Below are positions 35,941 through 48,679 of a stretch of DNA of 64,000 nucleotides, piece after piece (the first letter of the stretch is position 1; every line of letters starts with the position of its first letter). Location of the stretch: the NCBI GenBank assembly GCA_021018815.1, contig JAITYX010000017.1, forward strand, positions 3,038,001-3,102,000, written 5' to 3'. A program made the position numbers and the translations under genes. The notes beneath the pieces were generated by a model. That model did no database searches and was not told where the DNA came from. It worked only from the letters and a program-made list of their open reading frames with translations. The stretch is from Talinum fruticosum. Taxonomy: Eukaryota > Streptophyta > Magnoliopsida > Caryophyllales > Talinaceae.

Positions 35941-37921
35941 TCACCTGAACCTTACAACGACACACGAAATGTCGTCTTTACTATCTCTCTTCAGTGCTTC
36001 AGATACTAGTTGCTTGGCTGCCTTATGTGGATCTTTGATTCTCCTTGCAATGTTCACGGCATCTTGATTAGACATCACCTGAATGAATATATCAGTTGCG
36101 TCAGTTTACTAGCTGATTGAACTCCATGAATGGTATCGAGGAGAAAGCATTAAACACAGAATTGAGGATATATAACCTTCCATATTCCATCGCTTGCAAG
36201 TATAAGAACATCGGTGGTTTCATCGATGTCAGCAGGACGTAAATCAGGCTCTGAGATGAGGTGTGATTTAACACTTTTGTCGCCAAATGCGCGTGAAACT
36301 GCAAGCTGACCGTTCACTCTAGGGACATCACCTGATAGATAACGCAAGATAACAGTAAATCTTACATGCAATGCCATCGCTATAGCTGAAAACAATGCAA
36401 ACATTTCTGAGCTGATCTAAAATACCTCTCACTAGAGGGATGACCTACAATGTCCCTATGTGCTCGTTTAAAGAACACACAATCAAGTTGAATCATTTTT
36501 TTCCCCGTGTTAACTTCTTCAAGGTTGTGGTTATGAAGTTATTATACTTGCTTTATATTACCACAGTTCAGAATTTTCGATTTCAACATGAAGCCACTAG
36601 CATAAGTAACTGAACTGATGCACACGCACAAAGACTGAATGCAACATAGGTCGATATGCCCTTTAATGAAGCTAGCATAAAGCTTGATTGGAACTTGATC
36701 GAGCACATATCATGGACTCTACATACAAAAGCTTTACTTGACAAAATGATATAAAAAGTCACCCTTAAGAGCTTGACAAATAGGTATAAGTAACAATGAA
36801 AAATTATATCAACTATAGACCTTAAGATCAATGAGCAAAACAGATATAATGCTCCTAATTTTCGCTCTGCCTAGAAATCCTCACATTGTCACACACTTAA
36901 TGTGTCTCAGTAAGCATAATACTTGTGAATACTTCTTTATGGGTTCTTTCAACTATATGTCCACCATCTATATACGCTTCATTTGATTCTTGATTCGCAC
37001 AAACACCATATATAGTTAAGCAGCCACACTGGAGTAACACCTCTCGACTTGCAATAAACTCATGCTTTGAATGCAAAGGCACATGCCCACACAAACCAAA
37101 GAGGAAGATTCAAGGAGAAGAAGGTTACTAATAAAAACCTGGCATTTTCGAGACGAACCCTCCTTTGCTCTCAATGCTTTGCCTCTCTTTGCCAGGATCA
37201 TGATCAACTGTCATCTGTATGGCTTGACCTCCTCTTGAGAGAACCGCTCGTGAATCTCCCAAATTAGCTATCCATAACCATCTTCCATTAATCAGAATCG
37301 CAGTAACTGCGGTGGAACCGCCTCTAGACATGCCATCAGAAGAATGGGACAGAATGGCTTGGTCAGTTTTCTCATATGCCTTCAAAATTGCTCTCTTTGG
37401 GTCAACCCAAAACTCTTCCTAGGACAAAATAAGAGGAGAAAAGATGTGAGTATATATTGTAACATACATATTTGCTGAAAACTAATGAATTAAGCAACCA
37501 TTCAATTCTCATACTAATCAATCATTAACCAACCTCCTTGAGAATGTTAGGAAAGAGATGCTTCTGTAGATAAGCAGGCACTTCATGACCCAAATGGCCA
37601 TCAAATATGGCAAAAAGTCCCAGTTCATGATTTTCAATCGGGACGAACTTGGCAACATGATAATCCTCCATAGGATGATCAGCTTTTCCATGAACAAGAC
37701 TATACCCGAACGTAATTTGACCTTGATTGCTTCTTCCCTTTCCAGAAGTATATGAGCTCTGTTTTCCAGACATATAATAACATACGTGAAATATTCAAAA
37801 ACTTGAAAATCCAATGTCCACAATTGATCAAGAAACAGAACAAGAAGGTGGGAGGAGAGAGAAACAGAGCATAAAAACATACCTCTGGATATGAAGCACT
37901 GAAGCAGCATAAAAGTTCCAT
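35941..37921 (-). CDS. Protein phosphatase 2C (PP2C, At1g22280/At1g34750-like)
   Basis: Five minus-strand exons: 37921-37883 (MELLCCFSASYPE), 37758-37534, 37418-37139, 36331-36177 and 36078-35941, joining in phase to 278 aa (relatives are about 282). The short first exon was accepted because the N-terminal CCF motif and the following SGKGR segment match the family. An alternative ATG at 37773 would drop them. Metal-binding residues are visible in MEDYH (about 44-45), DGHLG (66-68), ASDGIWK and KDDIS (about 268-269), and the SRGGSTAV and GDSRAV motifs are present. It is a predicted Mn/Mg-dependent Ser/Thr phosphatase; relatives include a phytochrome-associated PP2C. There is no membrane segment and no frameshift. 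Confidence 0.93.
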
Positions 37922-38400
37922 TGAATAATTGATTTACCCAAAACGCTATCCTGATTAAAACCCAAAAACGAAGCATCAGAACCCGAGAATTTATCAGAAT
38001 GGCAACAGAAACATCCTGGGGGCAAAAGGATATCGAAGTCAACCAATAAAATGACAAAATCAAAGCAAGATATATGAGTTGGGTACCTGAGAAAACCGTT
38101 ATCAAAGCACAAAGAATCGCGTGAGGGATGATGGAAAGTACAGACAGGGGTTTGAAATCGAGAAGATGAAGAATCAGAGTACGAAGATATAATGATCTAA
38201 GTAGTCAACCTAATCGAATTGGCTTGCTGTTGGGGGAAGGAGGGAGGAAGGAGAGAAAGAATTGAGAAGTAGTAGCAAGCAAGTAATCAGCAGGGGTAGA
38301 CGCGGTCATGAAGTGGGAAATTGCAAAGATATAGTGATGATGGTGGCTTTTTTTTTTTTTTTTTCTAAGAGCGGCAAAGTTCGTCGCCATTTCAGGACAA
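37922..38400 (-). promoter_or_regulatory. PP2C 5' UTR exons and leader intron
   Basis: On the minus strand a donor (ctcag|gtaccc near 38086) and an acceptor (taatcag|gatagc near 37952) suggest a non-coding first exon at about 38400-38088 and a second that runs into the ATG at 37921. A T run (A run on the coding strand) sits at about 38347-38364 near the presumed transcript start. Confidence 0.5.
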
Positions 38401-41400
38401 GACTGAACAAATCTTTATGTGAAAAGAAATGAGGGAAAGGAATTTTGGGTTGAGGAAAAAACAGTCGAAGAAATCCGGAAGAGAGAGAAAAAGGAAGGCA
38501 GACTTGCCCACCGAAGGCTATATGACATGAGGTATGCGCTTTGACTCCTTCCCGTGTTGACTTTCTTTGTCGTTGCTATTGCTATGTATGCATTAATCGT
38601 AATCAGTATTGCCGAGTTACACCATTTATAATTGACAACTACTCTTTTCGGTTTAATAATATTTATCGTTTATGAGTTATGAACAAATAATAAGAAAGAT
38701 AAAATCTACGATAAAATTTATTTTGAAAGATCAATTGTCCTAAAATGATAGATAATAAATATAATTAATAAGAATAAAAGTAGTAAATTAGTCATTAATA
38801 TGTTATTAGAATTATAAAGAGAAAGATAATATGAAGCAAAAATCTCAATTAAAGTGACATATATTTTAAAATAGAGGGACAATATAAAATGTTGATCTAA
38901 TTGAAGTTTTGTTCCGGTTTGATTTATCGAAATTTCAACTAGGCAAGTTTTTGAACTTCTTGATGAATTATTAAGAACCAATCAGCTGATTTTCTTATTC
39001 AGGTAATATGTGAATTGCAAATTGTCCCAAGATTTAAATCTTAAATGACATCTTTCTATGTATAAAAAATGAGATGTAAAGATCGATATAGATGAGATTC
39101 AAACCTGAGTATTTAATACAGTTGTAAAAGACTTTAGCAATTGAACCAAGTAACATTCACTTTCATTGATGTTTTTGTCATTAATTTTAGTCATTATTTT
39201 ATTTTTAAGTTAACTCGACTATAATATTTCCTCAATAATTCGAAGTGAAAAATAAATTAAAATGAAGAAATATTGTTGTATCTCATGTGTCTAGTACTTG
39301 CTGTTGAAGAGGCTTTCATTTATTAGCATTGGTTTGGAGTGCATTCCCCTGAACAAGGGGCTCGGCAATAACCACCAACACAATGCTGGTGTGGGAGCGC
39401 CTCTTTTGTCACTATTCGGGCTTGTCTTTGACTTACGGCATTGCTTCATAATTACAACTTGGTTGGATTCGGATTGAATATACTACCACCCCTCCCTCTT
39501 GTCACATAATCCGGAATTATTTTGAATAGTTAATATTTAACAGTATCAAAAAGACTACTTCAAAGAAATTTTAAAAAAATATTATATATAATTATGTATG
39601 GATATGTATGATCGTAAGTTAAGCTGTGAACGGAGGGAATCTCTCCTTGTCTAGTCAAGCACTGCCTCATATCCTAAACTCCCAAATAGAGACACAAATA
39701 ATGAATGGCCGTGTTTTGTTTTAGCTCATTACGATTGATTGAAAGTGAAAAATTTTGATCTCACTATAATAAAAATGTTGTGTATGGAGGACATAATAAA
39801 TCATCATCTTGTATTGGTTGACATAATCTTACATAACCAAATTGTGAAACATAAGGAAAAGTGTTTGAATCATATAAGTGGTCTATTTTTTAAAAAAGGC
39901 AAAATTCTAAGAGTCAAATCTTTTGAAATCAAGGATATAGTTGGTCCACCATAAACATTTGAAGACCTTGGCGAGAGAGAGGGTAATGTCTATGTATCCT
40001 AGGGGCGGCTTAAGCTCAATATGTGGACGGTTTCATGTTGCAAAACACGTCTTCAAACATCAATCTCAAGCTCTTTAATTTGGGTTTTGCCGCCTTATTC
40101 ACTTGCACACAGGGAAGGGAATGTAAACTACTAAACTGATTTCTGTGTCTTTAACACCTCCACTCTCTTGGCATTCAACCCAAAATTTTCTTCCGAAAAC
40201 GATGGTTTTCTATCAAAGCAATGTTTGACGAGTATGTTTCTCATCAGATTGCATCTCTGAAAGTCGATTTTAGACGCTCTCCTTGAACCTTCCTAAAAAT
40301 TCTACCTCGTGTGTCAACTTTGGTTACATTTCTCTGGTCTGCCTTCTTACCCTGTATGTTTCTGAAGATTTGAAGTTCTTCGTCTGATCATCTTCAACCC
40401 TGGAGAAGGTAAAGTTGAGGTGATACTCCAGATGGGGGACTTACAGATCGTGATGATGCATGTCAGTGCCAATCAAGGGATGACCTGGATGATGGATTCA
40501 TTAGTCGGTAGCATCACATGTTCAGGAAACTACCACCTTCCATATTCATATTCTCTGTATGAAACTCGTAGCCTTCAAACTAAAACGAACAAGTAAACAG
40601 ATGACAGAAGTAGGCAAGTTAGGACATGTACCAGCTATTGTCTTCATAATTCAAGTTCCAAACATTTCATGTGCCTTGGTGATATATGAAAAGACTTATA
40701 GTAGGATAAGCGAGAAGGATACCAAAGTTGGAGACGTAGCGTCCCTTCCTCTAGCTAGCATTACCGATATTATTCTAGGTTAACTTTAAAGGAAATTATG
40801 CACTTTGGATTCATTATGAATACATCTTAACCTTTCATAGACCTTACAGTGGTGGACTCTGTAGTAGGAATGGTGTTGCACCTTTATTTCCATTGATCTC
40901 GGTAATAAGCCTAACACATACGACTCACTGAGCACTAGTAAGCATGTGTGACATGTGACATGAAATTAATCAACTCTCATTAACATCTAACTATATTGTT
41001 TCACAGAGCCGTGCACCTCTTGGTGCATCAAAACACGTGCTGCTGCCCCCTATACGGGTCTCCCAGGTTTGAATTCACGAGGAACCATTGTGTTGTGTGG
41101 GGGTGATAATACTTGGGGCACAAGGAGCACAAGCCTCTATTAGACTTTGGTCCGATATGTGTTGAGCCTAGGTAGAGAGCCTGCTTACCGTTAATAAAAA
41201 AACAAAGAAGGGTCTTTCGAGGGGAAAATGCCCACCAAATAAGCAGCATATGGGCTTATTTTGGTAGCGAAATGAGGCCAGTACGGGTTGTGCACCATAG
41301 TTGGGCCTCTAACAGCATATAATAAGGTTGAGTCTGACCATATTCAACATCTATTACCAGCTGTATCCTGCGGATGACTATCCACCCCCACCACACCATT

Positions 41401-41815
41401 AAAAACATGAGGGAGGTTTGGTTGGTGGCAACTCCCCCTTCTCTCTCTTCCTGTGAATGTGATTACTGCAATTAAAGCATTAAGTTAGGCAACGGTTGAG
41501 GCAAGCCGTGAATTAAATTAAAATAGGCCCAACACACGAATTTTGATCCCCCCTCCCTTCCCCCTCTTGTCCTTTATGCCTCTAACTGCTACTCTCGAAC
41601 TACCATATCCAATGCATTCTGAATTTGCTAACCAACAACGCCACTACAGGTGCCCTTTCTTGCTCTCATCAATGTAACCCTTCACCCCTCTCTCTCCATC
41701 CCTCTCTCGCTCTCTCCATCCCTCTCTGAAAACTCTCTGTCTCTCTCTAAATACTCTGTGTTTCACCCAAATTAGTAGCGGATTTTGGAAGACAAGGAAG
41801 AGAATTAAGGTGGGC
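38401..41815. other. Intergenic region
   Basis: About 3.4 kb between the divergent PP2C (-) and DTM1-like (+) genes. The first 1.3 kb is strongly AT-rich. The part from 39300 to 41300 is closer to average composition and has an open frame at 40559-40783, but no conserved domain or exon chain could be recognised on either strand. The last 150 bases (41680-41760) are CT-rich leader-like sequence. Confidence 0.5.
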
Positions 41816-42556
41816 ATGGGCAACGATGTGGCGTTGAGGAGCTGTTTGATGTGGCTAGCAGCAGTGATAGTGGTGGTGGGGTTATGCACTCATTCCTTCA
41901 AGAAAATGGCAGTCACTTACTTCATGGGCATCGCTGCCATTGCCGGTGTGCTCTTGCCTGACTGGGACTTCTTCGACCGGGATATTTCTCAGTGGACCAA
42001 GGCTATCTCCGTTGATGAAATCACCCCTGATCATCTTCTCCGCCAAGGATCTCAAAGGTTAGTTTTTAAGACTTCATTCGAGTGAAAGTGCAAAATATTT
42101 ACCTTTTGTTATTGTTTCATATGGGTCGATCTGTGAGTCACAGATCGACCCATATCTAGAACGTCAGAAGATCCATTTCTGGTTAATACCAGTTCTTAGT
42201 CCACTTTTTGGATAGATGAGAATCTGAGATAGCTAAGTTGGAACAACTTTTGGATGGACAGTAATTGGTTTTCAATTTGGAGTCTAATGAAACCAGTCTC
42301 TCTGTAACCCGGGAAAAGGGTACCACATCCGACACCTACGTAGGCTGGACTATCAGGGTATGGTGCAAAAACAATATTTGCAGCCTTGCACAACTTAATT
42401 GTTTTCTCCTCGAACTCGGATGAGAATCTTCATCACGCTAATACAGCAATAGCTGATGAAATATGCAGGTTTCGCTTCTATCCAGTGAGAACAGTGATCT
42501 ACGTGGTAGTCTATGGTTTTGGCTTGTACAAGTGGTGGACTTATGTGACACAGTAG
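41816..42556 (+). CDS. DTM1-like small signal-peptidase-complex-type membrane protein
   Basis: Two exons, 41816-42057 and 42469-42556, joined AG|G in phase, give 109 aa. The N-terminal hydrophobic segment (about 6-24), a second one (about 34-48, FMGIAAIAGVLLPDW) and the DWDFFDRD.SQW motif match the signal peptidase complex subunit SPC12-type fold of plant DTM1. Exon 2 supplies the conserved RFRFYPVRTVIYVVVYG and KWW end. The rice relative acts in the endoplasmic reticulum during tapetum and meiocyte development (family memory). The ATG at 41816 is the first in-frame ATG. The intron contains a strong palindrome. Confidence 0.72.
42119..42155. repeat. 37-bp near-perfect palindrome in the DTM1-like intron
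   Basis: The left arm ATATGGGTCGATCTGTGA (42119-42136) and its exact reverse complement (42138-42155) are separated by a single G. The bases just outside do not pair. It lies about 60 bases inside the intron, so the pre-mRNA could form an 18-bp stem, though a one-base loop would force a few pairs open. Confidence 0.95.
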
Positions 42557-44286
42557 AAGACTCAAAGTTTCTCCTTCCTTGGCTCGCAAAGCTCCAAGGC
42601 CTTCGATTCTTTTGTCCTCGTAGCCATTATTAAGTTTAATTTGGTTTATTTTGTAATTACAGATGCTACTTTGTGATGATTCTAGCACTAAATAGATTGT
42701 TGATCAAAGTTTAAGCTTGGTGAAAACAGGGGCATAAATTTTGTATTCATACAAATTTCTTCTTCCTCCAATGAAGAAAAGATCTATTTCGAAACTCAAA
42801 GCAGATAGTTCAAGCAGAAGAATAAATTCTGCATTCTAAATTGTGTATGCCGATATGGTTCTGACAAATGCATAAACGACAGAAACGGAGAATGACCTTA
42901 GATTGTGTGCAGTTTCAGCTTCATTGATCTTCTTCTTCTTCTTTAAAGAAAGAGACGATTGAGTGACTGGGTGAGAGCTTGTGTTGTGTGAGAGAGATTT
43001 AAGGCATATCATTTCTACCTTATCATTCTCAGTTAAATGCATTAGAGGGTGTCAAGTAGCTCAAGCACTAAACATTTTATATCTAGAGATGGGAGTATAA
43101 CCCGGACCCAAAAAAATCCGTCCTGATTTTTGTAAAAATAGATATAAAAAAATATGAAAAATTTCGGATACAAGGCAGGTATAGATAAAGTGGATTCGGG
43201 TACGGGTACAGGGTTCACCTGCTCTGTCCCCGTACCCGATTTTTTTTTTTGGGGGTTTTGAATTTGACTGGGGGCGAGAGAGTATACTGGGCCAACTAAA
43301 GGCCCAGTTTGCAAGCAAAAAGCGCATCGCTCTGGCTGCTGAAGCAAAAAGCGCATGCCATAAGTGCTGAAGCCTGAAGCCCTTACCTAGGTTTAGTTTC
43401 CTTTAGACTTTCGCTAGCCCCCTCCCCCACTCTCCTCTCTGGCTGCTGCTGGTCCCTCCGTCGACGACCTCCGGCAACTGTTTCTCTCACTCTCTCTCCG
43501 TCGACGACCTCTCCGGAAACCCCTCTCTCTCATTCTCTCTCTGGCTCGCGTTCTCTCTCCACTGCAATCTATTATCCACCACGCCTCCGTCAGTCCTAAT
43601 CTCCGACTCTCATCGCTCTGACTCCTCGTCTGCGGCCTCAAGGTACTATTTTCTCCTTTTTTGTTCTGCAAATTTAGCTTGTGCTGAAATTATTTAAGAA
43701 AGAACCCATGCCCAAATCCCTGAAACACTTGTTGGATGGGAACATTTTTGAATCAAATTTTGGGGAAGATACAACCCAGTAGCTCAGGATTATTCATACC
43801 CAAGGAGAGCTGGACGATTTGTCTCCATATTCAGCAGATATGGGGTTGGGAGCATCATTTATTTTGTTGGGTAGGAATAATCAAATTATAGTGTCTCGTA
43901 TGAAATTAAAAATATCATGATACAGATTTTTTTCTTCTGGTGCAATGAGACATATGTTCATGGCGGCGACTTTTGACCATTGTAGGGTGACTAATTATAT
44001 TTGTAGGGTACCTTTAAAGTCATGCCTATAAAATTATTATGTTGACTCTATATTTTCTGCGTAATATAGCCTCGTATAAGAATTTTTTATGTTTTTATTG
44101 AACTTTTTTCGAAGGGCATTTTGGGGTTTTTAACGGATCATAAAGCTTCAATCTTTTAACTCACCGCCTTGAATCCCTTAAATATAAAGGGAGCTCCATA
44201 TATCATCGTCTACAGAAAGCGGAAGTTGAGTGCCACACTCGCGCCGCCCGCCAACATATTCTGAAGAGAGAGAGGGAGGGAGAGAG
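42557..44286. other. Intergenic region and leader of the TRM112 gene
   Basis: It holds the 3' region of the DTM1-like gene, A/T-rich sequence and, from about 43420 to 43641, a CT-rich segment ending in a donor (ctcaag|gtacta). With an acceptor near 44213 (ctacag|aaagcgg) this could be a non-coding first exon of the TRM112 gene. No other gene was seen. Confidence 0.45.
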
Positions 44287-44655
44287 ATGAGGCTGCTTAC
44301 CCACAACATGCTATCGTCGAACATCAAGGGGGTGACCAACGGCTTTCCCCTGAAAATAGAGGCGGAGAAGGTGGTGGAGAAGCAGGTGGATATGAACTCC
44401 GACTTCCTCAGGAACATCTTCTCCAAAATCGAGTGGAAACCCTTCGTCGACGCCGCCAAGACCCTAGGTTTCTCCGATCTCCCAGAAGAGGTTGATGCTT
44501 CTCTGCTCGATTCTCAGGATTTCCTTACCAAATTCCACCATGCCCTTCTCCAGATTCACCTCGAAGAAGGCGCCTTAATTTGCCCGGAAACTGGTCGGAG
44601 GTTCCCCGTCAATAAGGGTATCCCTAATATGCTTCTTCACGAGGACGAGGTCTGA
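44287..44655 (+). CDS. SMO2: TRM112-like methyltransferase activator (SMO2 type)
   Basis: A single-exon gene of 122 aa, close to the usual 124. The N-terminal MRLLTHNML and the NGFPL segment, the long helical insert, and the C-terminal GALICPETGRRFPVNKGIPNML block are diagnostic of TRM112. The zinc-binding cysteines of the yeast protein are largely absent, as is usual in plants, but the Cys in CPETGR is kept. TRM112 is an obligate partner of several SAM-dependent methyltransferases that modify tRNA, rRNA and translation release factors. Arabidopsis SMO2 supports cell division in organ growth. The in-frame sequence upstream of the ATG at 44287 is GA-rich leader. Confidence 0.95.
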   Translation: MRLLTHNMLSSNIKGVTNGFPLKIEAEKVVEKQVDMNSDFLRNIFSKIEWKPFVDAAKTLGFSDLPEEVDASLLDSQDFLTKFHHALLQIHLEEGALICPETGRRFPVNKGIPNMLLHEDEV

Positions 44656-45490
44656 ATCTTTCGTCAACATTCGCCATGTTTTTATCTTTCCCCAGCTTTC
44701 TGTTTTTGTCCTTGTTTTAGTTCTTGTGTAGATGTTGAAACATCAAAGTTTGTGGAGTGAATTGCACTTGTGATATAGTATTGGTTTCCTTTGATAATCG
44801 TTGTAGCTTTTTTCATATATTCGATCGAACCCATAATTGGAGGAATGTATCGATCAAGGTTTAGGGTTTATGCATTACTGGATGCAAATTTTGATATAGT
44901 GTTTGTTTTTCTTTGTCTCAGGCCGAATTTAAGCCTGAATCTTTGGTAATGAACTTTACGAGTATGATAAACATTCTCTTGTTTTTGTTTATCATACAAA
45001 ATACATGGTGTTTGAAACTTGGATTTTGCATTCCAAACTTACATTAGATCACACAGCTCATGGGGGATGGCCTTAACCAAGCAGGCAGTGGGCATCTGAA
45101 TTCTCAACGATAGGGCAGAAGGGGGAGAGGGAGACGAATGTTACATCAACCTGTCAAAATGGAAGTCATAAAAACTCAAAGATCTCAACATGGTTGCCTA
45201 GATTGTAGGTTGGAGTACAATAATGTGCTTCACTGCTATAATTTCAGTACGGTGTCACAATATATACAATCTACGAAATGGTATAAAATGGTGCTTCACT
45301 GCTATAATTTTAGTACGGTGTCACAATATATACAATCTACGAAATGGTATAAAATGGAACTATGGGATGTAAGGGATTTGAGCATTCTTCATTACTTTGG
45401 GAATTTAACACGTCTATTGACATTTTGCTCCCTAGTAAGCTTGAAAGATTACATGGAGGCAAAAAAAATGACAATCCTAATGGCTGTTGT
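44656..45490. other. Convergent 3' region with a tandem duplication
   Basis: Between the TRM112 gene (+) and the TMEM135-like gene (-). Its main feature is the 66-bp duplication at 45225-45356. The open frame at 45138-45512 runs through this duplication, whose length is a multiple of three, and is not considered a gene. Confidence 0.6.
45225..45356. repeat. 66-bp tandem duplication, 65/66 identical
   Basis: Units 45225-45290 and 45291-45356 start gtgcttcactgctataatt and differ by one C/T change at unit position 21. The near identity shows a recent event or an assembly duplication. Confidence 0.95.
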
Positions 45491-48400
45491 CTACTTCGAA
45501 TTACGTTTGTGACGAGGAGTGTAACAAGGAGGTGGTGGCACACCGAAGACCCAATCTAGAACATTCAGGTACTTGGACCTGAAGACTTCCCTCTCTTGGG
45601 CGTAGCAGTGCATAATTATAGCCGTGGATAAGCTAAATATCACAACATCGGCTCTCTTGATTCTCCTCAGTGATGAAGGCAAGTATCCAATATCAGACAT
45701 ACATATGAAGAAGCTTTCAATCGCACGAGCAAGGCAATACAGCGATATTTCGATCCGCCTGCTCTTCTTCTCAATGGCCAAGGCCAGGCCAGCTGGGAAC
45801 TGTCCAAAGTCGAGATCTTCAGAAAATGTAGTTAAACTGCCCCCTCTCCCACAGAAAAAAGGGGGAGAGGGAAAAAAAAAAAACAAAGGTCATGTTAAGA
45901 GAGGCAGACATACCGTCCCAATTACCAGCATTGGAATGTTACATCTCTTGAAAATTCTAAAAAGAATACATGTCGACATCCTGAAGAGTTAAAGATTACA
46001 AATAAGCTTTACTATGCACATGAAAATGTGATGCATCCATATTACCAGCAACTAACCCTCATGACATCAATCATAACTGCACGAGGTGTAAGCCAAGTTC
46101 TGGGACTTCTGGTCGGTGGTCACTGAAACTTTCTGGCTGATTGGTCTAATCTTGGAGTAGAGGATAGATCTTAAACAAAAACAGTATTAGGGCCATAGCT
46201 CGTTTTTTTTTAGGGGATAATAGTCTTATTCATTCTGATCTTTGAACAATTTAGGAGACAACAACAAAAGAGGACACATAATCCATCAGCATGCTTAATA
46301 TGGAGGATAAAAGAAAACCTACCAGGCAGAAGCACAATATGTGGACAGGAACAAGCTTGACCGTGCAATGCCAAAAGCACTCTTCCCAAAAATTGAATAT
46401 GGTCTGCATTATTTCACTAAGAAACGTAAGAAACACAAAATAATCCATAATGGCCAGCATCAGCATGGGTGACTAACTGATCATAGATCAAATCCCTGAA
46501 GCTAATGGCATCGCTTTATCATCAAGAGATCCATTGGAAAACTAATCAAGAAGCAAGAATCAAAGAAAACTCCAGAAAGTAAGGACAGTAAGATTCTAAA
46601 CAAATGTTGCATGGATAACCATAAAAAACTGCCAAGACCCACAGCTACTGGAGACAAAACATGCCCAAGTTAGCTCTTCTTTCATTCTTTGTCCATTAAG
46701 GTCAGGTTGGTGACTAAGTTCCTTTTCTCTGGTTTTAATACAAGTGAATATAGCAAAATGCAACGGTGACTGGTTCAAATTGGATTATACTTCAGAAACA
46801 AAGTACTGACAATCTCACATAGCATGTGTTGCTGCAAGCAAATTATAGTTCGTATACTCTCGTCCAATGGTATAACCTTCTTCAATCGGTAGAAAGTAAC
46901 TATTACTAAATGCTTTTTCATAGAGGTTTACCTTTTCAACAGGTCTTGACGGTGAACAATTAATGCGGGGACCAAATATACTGGTAGATACACCGGTAGA
47001 GCTCTTTTATAAGCTTGAACAAGAAAGGAAATGACATGCATCTCACACGATTGATTCCCATGTATCATCTGGAAAGTGAATTTAAATCAATGAAAAAACT
47101 GGTAAGTAATTTTAGCCAAACAATTTGAACTTATTCAAAGGTAAAAATTTCAATAGGAATTCATCAGATAACTTAAACTTAGTCCGCAAATGCACATTCC
47201 AAAGATCGTAGTACCCTTTGAGCTAAAGCTATGGCATAGTTGTTATCATTATATATATATATATATAGCTTCTTTCGTGCAAAGTTGTTATCATTAAAGT
47301 TATTAAATAACAAATAATGTGACAAGAAGAAGTTGATCTCGTCAACAGAGAGGTATAGTTGAATCAAAAGAATTTTATTCAAACAGTAACAAAGTGTTGC
47401 CTCAGAAAGTCAAGTGGTACCAAGAGAATCATACCGAGCAGGGGACTTTCATATTTGGATCCAATGTGATGTTTACCCCCAACGACCTATAGTAATTTTC
47501 TATTGCTGCCAAAGTCGAAATAGGTGATCCACATGCTAGCTCTTTCACACCCTGTAGGATCGACAAGTCCTTTGCACCGTGTTTATTGAGGAATGATTTG
47601 TATGACGGAGGCAGAGAATCTTGCTTCAGTATGTAGGCACACCTGAAAAGTTTCAAAACTCACACAGGTTTATCAAAGAGGTAACAAGCCCCAAAACAAG
47701 AGAAGAAGCAGAATTCTCTCGCACATCACAAATACACAGTCCATCAGCAGAACACTGATACCCCGAATTAAGTAGGCAATGTTGCCTATTTACTAAAACC
47801 ATAAAAAAGACAACTTTTGAAGCCTCAGGGAGAATTCATCAAAGACTCCTAGATGGAGAATATCCACGGTACTACGGTTGTTGGAAACAGAATTTCAAAG
47901 ATGAGCAAGCAATGACATATGCTGTAGAAAAAGACAATCAATCAAACACAGTAGCTAGTCCTTTAATTTGCATTTGCACCCTAAGATTTTCTCTCCAATT
48001 TCATTCCTTAATCCAACATTGTAAATTAGATAACTATTAAGCTCATGCTCTGCATACAATGTCAAGGTTACTGATCCCTGTGCAAAACTTATGCAGAAAA
48101 CCTGAATAAGACATCATTACCAGAAAACATCAAGGAGAAAATACTCACAAAATTTGGGAGGTGGAAAGACACATGAGGAAAATGTCCCCGTAGGACCAAG
48201 TTAAAGGTTTGCAAATCCGACCAAACCGCTTGCTCTTGATCCCACAACGAGATGCCAATACAGCTGCTCGCATGAGAATATATATAGCCAAACTATTGTG
48301 CTGCGTTTTCAACCCAGTTAACAGCATTGAAGGCCCAGCAACCCCACCAGCTACGAATGCCCTCCATTTTGCAGTCCTGGATCAATTAACAGTAGCACAA

Positions 48401-48644
48401 AACACACTCTTGTAACCAACATAACCACCAATTCAGAACAATAACAGAACATAATTTTGCCAAACGTGCTAACTGATTCGAAATAATCATGCAATTGATA
48501 AACTTCCCCAAATTTTTCTAGTTTGAGCTGAATTGAGACCTAAAAAGACTAATCATACAGTTGATCAATTTCCCAAAATTTTTCTAATTTGGGCTGAATT
48601 GAAACCTCGACAAACCCAATTCTGTCAGAAATCGAATAAAGGAA

Positions 48645-48679
<35 letters not shown>

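Noticed and set aside
37759..37773. ATG at 37773 as PP2C start
   Set aside because: The short upstream exon at 37921-37883 supplies the conserved CCF N-terminus and joins in phase.
37518..38105. 195-aa minus-strand open frame
   Set aside because: It overlaps the PP2C exons and introns in another frame, and the PP2C exon chain explains the region.
45138..45512. 124-aa plus-strand open frame
   Set aside because: It is kept open by the 66-bp tandem duplication and overlaps the 3' end of the TMEM135-like gene; it has no family features.
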